A DNA stretch of 64,000 nucleotides from Ascidia mentula. Lineage: Eukaryota > Chordata > Ascidiacea > Phlebobranchia > Ascidiidae. The position numbers and the translations under genes are program-made. Below the pieces are notes generated by a model, which made no database searches, was not told the DNA's origin, and saw only the letters and a list, made by a program, of their open reading frames with translations. Below, piece by piece: positions 47,501 through 59,500 of this stretch (position 1 is its first letter; every line of letters begins with the position of its first letter). The stretch lies in the NCBI GenBank assembly GCA_947561715.1, contig OX387197.1:21912266-21976265 (forward strand), read 5' to 3'.

Positions 47501-50500
47501 AATGAATGCATTGGTTACAATCTGTGCTTCATCAAGCAAAATACCCTAAAGGACATTGTTGTTTCTGTGTTATTGATATACACCTTCTTTGCAGAGCTGC
47601 ATTAAGAAAATGTGAAGCTGAAATTGTAAGAAGATCCCTTGCTGCTGAGATGCACTGGTCTTCTGACAAGTGTCAGGAATCTACAACAGGTAGCAAGATA
47701 AATATCCTGAAAAGATCCGGAAAGCTTCATTCTTCATTGCCAGTTTTGCTTTATGGTCAATTTAAAATGTCATGTAATTGTTGATTGACAAAGTCGGCAA
47801 AACGACCAAAAACAGAGATGTATGGTGCTATTTTGCTGCCAGGCATTATCGTTGTGAGATAACCCCGAGGAAGTCTTGCCGGATGGTGGACGAAATGTTG
47901 GTTACAATAAACAAATTGGAAACTCAAGTGCCAGAAGAGCAATTCCTATTAATTAACAGAGATGTAGTTTAGCTGCAAACAGCATTTTTGTTTTTAGAGA
48001 TGTAATACTAGTAACTTATTTAGGACACACCATCAACCGAGTGCTAATATCACTAGAAGCGTTGGACAAGCAAAACTTTGATCGAGGAGACCCCCTTGAT
48101 TCACTATACCACAAAATATTCGACCAAATAAATCCAAAGGATCACAATGAATCGCAGGTGTGTTATTGTTTTTCACAGCTGTGGACATAACATAGTTGTT
48201 TGCAAACATGGTTACATTTGGTACAGATGACCAAAAGTTGTGAACAAGCTGTTATCGGACTTCTTTGTGAATGGGCGATCACTGCTAAAAGGCTTGGAGA
48301 GCATCGTGCCGCTGTGGTTGCAAAGTTGCTTGACTTAAGACAGGTATATTGAGAGCAACACGAATCCAAGATTGCTGGTTTTGTTGTAAATAGCATGCAT
48401 TTTTGGCAACTTTCTTTTTATATGCCAGGGTACCTTATTCCAACAGATCCAGATTAGTTTAATACTGCAATACATACATATATGTATTTAGTAATGCATT
48501 GATTTTGGCTATTTTCCTTGACTTACAACTTACAAGAACATTGTGTACATTTTAAATGATTAAGCATTTTTATTGAATAGTTTTTGGTCCAAGTTGCAAA
48601 TATAACCAAGTTATTTTTTACAAACAAACACAGGCTCATTATGAGCAAACCCCCAACGAGAGCATTGCCGAAGTATCGCAGAACAACAGTTTGAACGCCA
48701 GCGGACCAAGTCAGGCAAACACAAGTGTCCAAGCAGAGCAACCTCAGACTTTTTCAAACAGCACGCCCTACTTCCAAAACCTACTTGTAGCATTTCTGGA
48801 CACACAAGCCCCAGAATTAAGTAATAGTTTTTTTTGGATTGGACGTTTATAAACAAGATGTTGTGATTACATGTGCCAAGTAATGACCTTTGAATAATAT
48901 AAACATTGTATTGCTAATCTATTAAATTTTGTACTTTAGTTGACAAAAGACTAAAGGTTTCCAATTATTGTTCTGAAGATGAACAGAGTTAGTGTATGAA
49001 TGTAAACATCTTATTAACCAGCAATTTTCAAGAGCTCTTTGGCTTTTCTCTTTAAAATTATTGAGTAATTTACACCTCACTAAATGCATATAGATACAAA
49101 TTTTCGAATTTGTGATGGAATGAATACAGTAGATATGTTTGTCATTCTGTTATGTTTTGCTTTGCAGAGGATCCCGATGACAGCCAACAGCTGCAAGCCT
49201 TCAAAAATCTGGTTTTGCTTTTCACTGAACTCATTGAACATGGCGTGTTCTCCCACATGTTGTACATCAACATACTTATATCGAGAGGTGACATTTCTCC
49301 AGGTATATACATATTACTTTCAATAAATAAATGTTTAAACCAGATGTATTTTAAGGAAGTTTACTCAGTTAAATAATTTTTAACTTTCTCAAATTCTCAA
49401 CCTTGATTTATCTATGAATCAGTTTTAAGATATTGGCTTTGACTTGTTTTTGGAAGTTTAAATTTGGAATTCGAAAAAGTATAATTTTTTTAAAAAATGA
49501 TTTATTTTATTCACAATTCAAAATTAAGGGTATTCTAATTTGTCAGTTAGGTGATTTCACTCCAGGTTTCAATTCGTTTGTGTGTTTTCAGCGCAAATCA
49601 CATCACTGCCCATTTTCAACCCCAACACACCATTAGGAGATGATGGCAGTCTTCCAAGTAATAAACCAACCTCTGTATTAAGCAAACACATGGTAACAAC
49701 TCACTTTCTCCCTTCTTTTGCGAACCAAATTATTTATATTTTATAGGATGAAAAATTTATTTTTGTGTTGTAAATATGTGGTGACGGCATGGCAATTCTT
49801 TGCCTGGAATAAAAGATTTCTAATTACTTTTTTTATGTGTATTTTAATTTACTTATTGGGCTATCAACATTTTTATGTGATAAAAAGTCAAAATCGATTT
49901 TTCTGTTTTACAAACCAACCTTGATATTAACGCACATATTTCGACTGATTCTGTCTTTAGGATTCCAACATAAGAATGGAAGTGGACGAGGATGACCCCT
50001 CCAGTGTTCGCAGCACTCACGATGTTAAAATGGAAGTAAACGAAATGGATTACCTGCAAACCTCCGAAAGTGTGTTCAGCCCTGATTCACGTTCTGACAG
50101 GTCAGCTTTTACGATGTTACTTTGCTCTATAATGAACTGACCTGTACTTAATTCGTTTTTGTAGTTCGCCGTAAATTCCCTGCTATTTTACTGCTTTCAG
50201 TACTAAAACTTGTCTTGAGGTGGTAGTGATAATGTCACAGTTACAAGTTAACGTTAACATGTAATATTCCAGCCATGGACACTGTTTCAAAAATATCCCT
50301 TGTTCTTTGGGAAAAATCTTGATGTTCCTAAACCCAATTACTGCTGTTGATTACAACCCAATTATTACCATTGATAATGACATAGGTTTCTGTGGTCACG
50401 TTTACTAAACATAATCATCTACTCCATCGACCAGTGCCCTCTTTATCGTGATAACTCGTAATTAACAAACTTGAAAATCACACCTAAGTAACGATATTTC

Positions 50501-53500
50501 CCTACCAGGCATTTTCTGGATGCTGTGAAGAGCGAAAGGTCTGACGTCACCTCCCTACGTCACAAGAATTCTCAGCGATCGATCCACGGAGCTGTGTGGG
50601 GTTACAACCACCCCCGACATGTTCAATACGTCACCCACTTCCCCGTTCCCTACCAGGTATAGAAATTATATATGCTGCATAATGAGTTGTCCGTCCTGTA
50701 CTGCTAACGAGTGATACAGTTTCAGCTATAATGCTTACAAGGGGTGTTTTTTCTGTTGCTTTTGTTCAGTTTAGTTTTTTTTTTCTTTCTGGTTGTCCGT
50801 ATGTGTGTATAAACTGACTTGAATGAATTTGATTTGTTTTTTATAAATGAATGTGCTCAATTAAAAATATATAAAAAAGGGTTGCTATATGCCTGTCGCA
50901 GTCTTTTTGTACAATGCAATGTGGCATTAAATTGCTGTTGTTTCGTCATACGACTCATACCAAAAAACAATATTCGATTGAATGTGTTTCAGGAACGTTA
51001 ATTATTAATCTCAGTGGCATGTATTTGATAACATATAGGACGACGGCATCAAGCAAGAATGGAATCAACGTCTGATGGTTTTGTACGGGGCTGGTAGACA
51101 GAAGACCGAAGTGAAGCAAGCCGTGAGAAAGGTGAACCGGCATCTAATCAAGCTCGTTCAAAACAAGAGAGAGCTGGACGATAAGTCAGGTAAATAACAC
51201 TTATCTTGATCGCAAAAGGAGTCGCTTTTTCGTCTCGAACACCCAAGAAATCTGATACTGTGTGTTCAAGTTAGCGGAAGTTATTCAGTTTTGCAATGGA
51301 TAAAAAAATACAGATGTTTTTGACATAAAGTTCACGTGCTACTTTACATTAAACATTAATGATTTTGAAAGTGTGATCAAGTGGTTTGAAAATTTCGAAA
51401 CATTCTGTATATATATATGTAGTTATTTTATTTTTATTTTAATTCATGTTATTTATTTTATTTCATTCTTGGATTTGTTTTACCGTATAGCTTTCTGTGT
51501 TTACTTACAAATTCCAATTTGCAAAAACTGAGGATGCCCGTCCAGGCGAAATCGATTTTTCACGATTACTAATAAATCAGCTGACTGCAATTTGAAACTT
51601 CTGTTAGTTTCACTTAATACTTAACATATATATATATAATGTTTTTGTTGCTGCCAGGCATATTGTAACTTAATAATCTGTTCTTCTGGCAAAGATAAAA
51701 CGTAACTTTATTCACCGACGTTTCGCCTGTTATTCAACAAGGCTTCCTCAAGGTAATGGTACAGTGCAGCACACAACTAACGCCAAAAAAACGTGCCAAC
51801 ACGAAAAAGGGGATAACGCTAACACCGCTTGTAAAATCATGTGATGTATAAAAAATGGGCGGGAAAACTACAGTTACAGTAAGTTGTTATAGAGCACCGG
51901 GAAGTAAACGCACTGTTCCCTATCATTAACACAGCGATTGTTCTTGTGGATGTGGAGCGCTTCTAGGAAGAGGCGCTTTGTATGGTCCACCTCCTTTTCC
52001 AAAACCTTAGCCTTGTCAAAGGCGATCTGATGACCTTTTAAGGCAGCATGCTTGGCTAACGCTGTTTTATTTGCGTCTTTCGACGCAACGTCGCGGCGGT
52101 GCTCCTTAATTCTGGTTTTCAAGGCTCTTCCGGTTTCCCCGATGTAGACACCCTCGCACTCTCCACATGGAATTGAATAAACTACTCCTTTTGGTTCCGC
52201 TACCTCCATGACAATGTCCCCACACTCACCGAGACTTTGCAGCGAATGCTGACAGATCATGGGATTAAGGTTTACATCAGACCCCACACAACACTCCGCA
52301 GTTTGGTGTCGCACCCCATTGTCATGGAGGTAGCGGAACCAAAAGGAGTAGTTTATTCAATTCCATGTGGAGAGTGCGAGGGTGTCTACATCGGGGAAAC
52401 CGGAAGAGCCTTGAAAACCAGAATTAAGGAGCACCGCCGCGACGTTGCGTCGAAAGACGCAAATAAAACAGCGTTAGCCAAGCATGCTGCCTTAAAAGGT
52501 CATCAGATCGCCTTTGACAAGGCTAAGGTTTTGGAAAAGGAGGTGGACCATACAAAGCGCCTCTTCCTAGAAGCGCTCCACATCCACAAGAACAATCGCT
52601 GTGTTAATGATAGGGAACAGTGCGTTTACTTCCCGGTGCTCTATAACAACTTACTGTAACTGTAGTTTTCCCGCCCATTTTTTATACATCACATGATTTT
52701 ACAAGCGGTGTTAGCGTTATCCCCTTTTTCGTGTTGGCACGTTTTTTTGGCGTTAGTTGTGTGCTGCACTGTACCATTACCTTGAGGAAGCCTTGTTGAA
52801 TAACAGGCGAAACGTCGGTGAATAAAGTTACGTTTTATCTTTGCCAGAAGAACAGATTATTAAGTTATATATATATATATTTAGTAAAAATACTGATCGG
52901 GATACGAGGGTTCGAACTTCGTGTGGTAAAAAAAATAAGTGTGACGTCTCATTACCTTGATGCTTTTAAACACATTTAAACACATCGTAACACTCGCAGA
53001 AGAGTCGACGCCGAGCTCATTATGGGCGGCGCCACCGAGCAAGAAAAGTCGAAAATCGACCAAATCGAGTCACGCAGAGTTGCTCACCCGATTCCGCGCG
53101 CTTTCCTACTTTGATCAATGCATGATCACCTCGAGCGCTGGGAAGACTTTACTCCAGACAATCAACAACTACATATACGGAAGGTTGTGCATTGTTTTTG
53201 TTTACCTCCTAAATTGGCCCGTAGTTGTATAGTAAAATGTTCATAATTCTGTCGGGTATTATAAATCGTTTAATTGACACCAATGTCGTATCGTATGTAT
53301 TGAACAATGCTTTATTTTTTCCATCAAACACTTAAACTGTGTTTACCTTGTCTCGAAAGATGCCTGCGTTTTTATTAAACCTTACAGACAAAATCGCATT
53401 CCATCCGCCTAAGTAAGCTTTCAGTCCGATAGGACCACGTTAAAATCACTTTTGCAAGTTCTTTTTTCATTTCTATCCGCGTTCAGAGACAAAATCATGT

Positions 53501-56500
53501 CAAAAACAAATTTAGGAGTTTAGACCTTCCCCTTAAATCCCCAACCGTTAACATTTATCCAGGAACGTGTTGCCGCGTCTCGACGTCGTAACACTCTTGT
53601 GCGATCTGATGGAGGAAGCACTGAACGTGGGTGACCTTGTTCGACTGGTCGTTTCCCTCAGTCAAATCCTCGCCCCTCTCACGGTTGAAATCGAACGTCG
53701 CACCAACAAGCCTGACGTCCAAGACGGTCAGTCGAATCTCACCAACAAGTGGTATTCCACCGAGCTAGCCCTTGTTGTCGTCTCCATACTGCGTCACTAC
53801 CAAAGGTATGTAATTGTATCTGGGAATTAAACAATGCGTACCCGCAAGTGTCCGTTCTGTTTTTAAATTTCGGTTTCGGTTCCTTAATTTCGATTCCGGG
53901 TTTCAATTTCGAGGAAGTCATCTAAGCTGATGTTGATTAGCACTTCGCCACCAAAAACAGTTTCGTACGAAGAGCGTCCTTTTTTTCCGATTAACATACA
54001 CACTTTTCGTATAGTTGCTTACATTTGTAATTGTACTTTCGAGCGCTAAGTCGTTGCAAAGTTGCAAAGTAAAGTTGCAAAGCAAAGTTGCTTGCAATTT
54101 TTTCAGTAAAATGGAAATCGACCCCGGTTGTTTAGTTAAGCCTATACTTAATTCCATTCCTGCATTAGTATTGCATTAGGAAAACCTAAACCTTTCCGAC
54201 ATATTTTTGTCGGTAATTGAGTGTCTGTGATTGTAATTAAAGTTTTTAGTATTTCCCTGAACTTGTAGTTGTAGTTTGGTATTATTTATTTGTGTTTCAG
54301 TTACCTGGCGCTGAGCACGGACCTGGCTTTAGACGCATTTGAAGGTTTGCTCGCTGTCGCCAAACAAACTTGCATCTCCAACCCTGCTCAATGCTCATCA
54401 GCCGACAGGTTTGGAAACTTGCTGCGGCTCTTTAAAATGCCTTCAAATGTTAAACTGTGTTCCATAACTTTTTCTATCACATCGAAACTATTTATCTAAA
54501 GCCTTTCATAACGCAGGTATATTTCTTGCAGAAGCATTTTGGTTTTCCTCTACGACTTGTACACGTCATTCCCCTACATACGGCAGCAGCATCTGGAGTC
54601 TTTTTCCAGTTACGTGGGCATCGTTAAACAAGCTCTCTGCTCCACTAAAAAACCATCCACCTCCAACTGCAGGTGCGTAGTTTTGTAGAACATTTGTAGC
54701 ATTAAAATTACCCAAAACGTCGTTCCTTTTTCTTGGAGTGCATTGTTCTTGCTAGTTACCTAGCACAAAAAAACTCTTTTCAATGTTTTCCCTGTGGTGT
54801 CTTCTTACTTGTTAATAATGCGATTGATATTCGAACTCAAAATGCACATCTACTGTATATATAATAAGCACAAACTGCAATATTCATAATCTGTAAAACC
54901 TGTTTGTTTATTGAAAGCTATAGACCAGTAGTTCCCACCCTTTCGACCAATAAGGTCTCATCAGTGCAGCTGTTGACTGTAGCATTTTCAACTAGCAGAC
55001 ACAGAAATTTCCACTTAGTAACACCTGTTTGTTTAACTGTTGCAACTGAACAATTTATTTTAGTGCGCACCTCTTAAATAGTCGTGTTTTTCACAATATC
55101 TTGCTGTCCCCCACCCTAAAATCATACCTTCATGCGATATTAACCCATGGTTCTTTTTTCTCTACCTTCCTTCCAGGTACGAGCCCACGTTTTTACATCA
55201 GTTCATTGAAAACCCGACCATGGAATCAGCTTTGTCGGTTGCTGAGAAATACAGCAACCAACTACACGACATGACTTGTCGATATAGCTTTGTCTGTTCG
55301 GCTGTCATAACTGTGTGTAGCGGGCAACAGGATTTTGAAAGGTAAGAATGTTACGATGATTGCAAATTGTTTCTGTGTGGCTAAGGTACAGGTTGTTCCA
55401 CCTTGGAAAAGATTGGTGTTGTCTTTATTGTCCAACCTTTTTATATGCCAGTCGTCGTTAAACAGCAATGTTTCTGTACTTAACGCAGTGCTATGCGAAA
55501 ATTGAATTCAACTGAACTACAAAGTAATTGATAACACACTGTTTGCGAGTAGCTCCATCTAGCCATACTAGCTCTGTAGTCTTGTGCTTCATTCTGATCA
55601 GACACTAAAAAAAAGTGTTGAAAGGTCATTAAAATTTACATCGTGCGTTTGTCACGTCGTTTTAATTCAAATTTCAGGAGTTATTGAACTTTGCGCCCGA
55701 GCTAATTCATTTTAGGAAACTAATTAGCTACTACTTAAAGGAAATACGTAGTTTACTCAGCCTGTATAAAAACGTCGCTTAGAAATTTATTTTTTAAATT
55801 ACGGCCGCACTACAAAAAAAATGGAGAAGCTAGGTCATAATTAAACCCTAAAGCAGTGTGCTGTACATCGACCATTGAATCACCACATTCTATGTGCAGA
55901 ATCAACGCCTTGGCCGCTCTTTGTGCTGAGATGAACACTAGGTGTAGTGAACTGAGTGCGGAGTGGTTGGGTGTGCTTAAAGCTTTATGCTGTACCTCAA
56001 GCAGTGCCAACTTCACCGACGTCCTCATGCACGTCGAGGTTGGTTTATCAATTTTAAACTATAAATTTCATTTGAAAAGTGCATGTTTACAAGCTTATTG
56101 AATATGCATTGTGTCTGTTTGATTTTTCTGCGCAGTTAGTTAAATTTTCAAACCAACTTTCTATTATCACGATATAAGCCAACCCTCGCTAAGGTGTACG
56201 AAGCAGGGTTACTCGCGAAAGTTCTTGTACTTTATAATATAAAATTCAGTGTTCTCAAAGTGTGCCAAACCAATTTAGTAAAAAGAAGTATTATTTATCA
56301 GTCGCAATATTCCTCTTTATCACTATACGCTCAATCTATAACAGGCGAGCGATTCGCAAATCCGGGACCCTCTCGCACTCCTAACGGCTGTGCTGATCGC
56401 TCGCGGTTGCCTCTCATTGGAGGACGTCATACAACACGTGGCTATACCTTCCTTGCTCGCAGCCTGCAATAATAAACCTGGCGCCGGTCTTGATCCTAAC

Positions 56501-59500
56501 ACTGGTGAGTGTGAAAATTGTGATTTGTTTTTTGAAATTGTTAAATTTATTTGTATTGGTAAGGTCCTCTTCTGGTACCGTCTTTGTAACTTTTGTGGTG
56601 TTTGGGTCGGACTGAAATTGTTTTTTAAAGCGGCTTACGACCCTTCCGCTGTTTTTGTATCAAGAAGTAAACGTGACGTGATCGATAACGTATGTTTTTT
56701 ATGTGACAAAATTAGGAAATTTGTAGAAGTAAAAAAATCGAATACTATGCACAAGTTTTGCCATGAGCTCATTCTATTGACATTTAGTCAACTAAAAGTG
56801 CGCAAGTCCTTTTAATTTCGAGACACTTAAATGCCAAGACACACACTTTGTTCTTGCGCTACAAAAAAAACACAACTGACGAACATATCTCTACACAGGT
56901 GCTCGTCTCACCTGTCACCTCCTGCTGCAACTTTTCAAGGCCCCGAGTTCTTCCAACAAACGCAACGACTTTCGCCTGCCCACGTCGGCAGATCGCCACC
57001 TACTGGCAGCGGCACAACACAACATTGCAGTGGGAGCCGTGCTCGCCGTTCTCAAAGCTGTTTTAAAACTAGGTTCGTTGAAGGTTACAAACATGGGCAA
57101 CAAATTCGGCATTTTGTTTAGCATTTTTATTGTCTTGTTGCAGTCGCATCACAAAAAAAACAGTAAAAAAGGTTATAATAACGTGACTAAATCAAAATTT
57201 GTTTTCTGCTTGAGCTTTCTCAATAATAACAACCCTTTTTCGCACCAAGGTGACGCCGGGTTGTCTGGAGCCAAGAATAGTTTTCAGAACGACGGTGGCG
57301 TTTCCATGTTTTTCGCCCCCATACAAGGTTTCGACAGTCTCGAAGACATTTCCATGTCAGGTTCCGCCCCTTTATCCCACCAGGTTATTATACGGTTGTT
57401 GGACGACCATGTCATAGTTTTCAAAAAGTTACATGTGTTATTGAATATGCCGATGAAAAAACAATAAACAACACCGGATCGGTGAACCAAGCCACCCTGG
57501 TAGGCTGTCGATCGATACCGTATCTGTAGTAGCTGACAGTCAGCTACTGTTATTGAATATTTTATTTCAATTTCTGCAATACGCCTGATTATTTTAAGTT
57601 CATTGTTAATTAACAAGGTGATCATAATTGTTAGGATGTCTTTTAAACTATCTGGGCGCAATGACTTGTTTAATTGTAATTTTAATGTATTCCGCAGGGT
57701 GGCGGTGCTTCGTCCATGGATGGCGCGAGTTTAAGCGAGTTCGCCAAACACGCTGTCCACGTGATATGCTCACAACAGTGGGTCAGAGAAAGGTCAGTAA
57801 CACCTGTTTGTTTTTTCCTACAAAAATGCCAACTTTTATCAATATGCTGTATCTTTTTGCCTTGTCTCACAGATGTCTCAAAGATCCAGTTATGGATCTG
57901 CTGATGGATCAAGTCTTGACAAGAGAACAGCGACAGAATCTCATTCAGCTTATCTGCTACCCCGACGAAGATTTACAGGTGAGCCGATATGTTCGACTGA
58001 AGTGTTACATGCTCTACTCTCGCAACGGGTAACCACCCAAATCGTCACAAATAATCTCGTTATATCTCTAAAATTTTCAAACTACTTCAGCATGAAATCC
58101 ATTTTCAAAATTAGGAATATTATAATCTTTGTGAGTTTTTTATTATTCTAAAACGTGACTATTTATTTAACATGCTGTAAATTATCTGTGTCTTGTGTTG
58201 TCTTTTTTTCAAACCTGATGTTTAAAGGCATAAAACTTCACAATAATCGACAAAAGCTAACCAGAAACAACGTTCTTGTCTACAGAGGTTGTCCTCCCTT
58301 AGTGGCGATCCTCGTAATTACGTTGTGAGTATTCTGAGCAACATGACGCGGTGGACGATGAGGCAATGCCTTCTCGAGTTACAAGTCATGCTCAGACAAT
58401 CGCCACAGGAGAAGAGCTTGCCCGAACACATTGCCAAGTAAGTCTTCATCCGTATAACCGCGTTGTTTCTCTTCTTGAGTGCGTTTTCCAAGTTATAACG
58501 TAATTATGATACGTTCTATAATGCTTTAATTTGAAAAATGTTTTTTGTTGTTGTTAAAACAAGAGAGTAAACCCTCGGATGAAACGCAAAGCTGCAGTAA
58601 GCTATAATATTGAGAGTCTAAATTTCAGAAATTTATTTCTCTTAATTAATATCCTGTTTTTTAAACATTTGTCATTCGAAAAAAGCTGTTGAAAAATTGA
58701 AAAAAGAAACCTGTGACCGTCTTACTATCTTAAATGCACGAAGCTACAGCTTGTACCCTTTTTTGCCCATTTTTCCACAGGGCAACGATCGAAGTATTTC
58801 AGCGACAACAGCAGCAACAACTCATGGAGTCGGCTCGGGAACGAAAATCGTCGTTAAGTGGAGCAGAGTTGGATCGGTGTAACGTGTGGCTCGTGGCGCC
58901 CCTTGTGGGTAAACTGCCGTCGCAGGTAAACAACACCAAGCCAAACTTTTTTTATTGATTTCAACGTTTGGCGAAATATTTTGGTCATTGTGTTGCTATA
59001 GTTGAATGTACTTGTTTTTTTGACCGTTTGCATGTGAGTTTTCTAACGATTAAGGCAGCCGAATGCAGACGTCAAAGTTTGATAATTATTGTTTCCGTGT
59101 TTGCACGGTTGCACGGTTGCATGTACTCCCTGTCAACACCTTCTGCGGTAATTTTACGAGAAAAACACTTCAACGTCACAGCGTTGCAGCAAAATTTCCT
59201 ACTTTTACTGCTCAGGTCCAAGGTCGCGTCCTGCAAGAAGCGAGTACGATCCTTGAAGCTCCCCAAAACTTTTCCATCTCCTCCACTAGGAGTGGTGCGA
59301 GCGTACGTGCTGAGAGACACGACAGCAAACAGACATCCTCGCTTCTCCTCAACCACCAACCCTTCCTCACGTTGATACTTACTTGTCTCAAGGTCGGTTG
59401 AAGTTCCGTTGTTGTTGTTGCTGAACACTGGTTCGTGTTGGTTTCGTAGAAAAGTTTTTCTGCCATATATTATAAAGTACGCATTTTTTGTTGCTCAAGA

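Larger units (their letters stand above)
51641..52867. mobile_element. Penelope-like retroelement 3' ends in palindromic arrangement
   Basis: Arms at 51666-52215 and 52318-52867 (about 550 bp each) are near-perfect inverted repeats around a spacer of about 100 bp. Each arm has the C-terminal end of the element's ORF, a 3' UTR with a hammerhead-like motif (TTGAGGA, GCC...GGC, GAAAC) and the end motif GCCAGAAGAACAGA. The left side alone adds the CTGCCAGGCATAT tail. Flanking (TA)n tracts probably hide the target duplication. It lies wholly in MED12 intron 18 (51190-52999). Confidence 0.88.
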
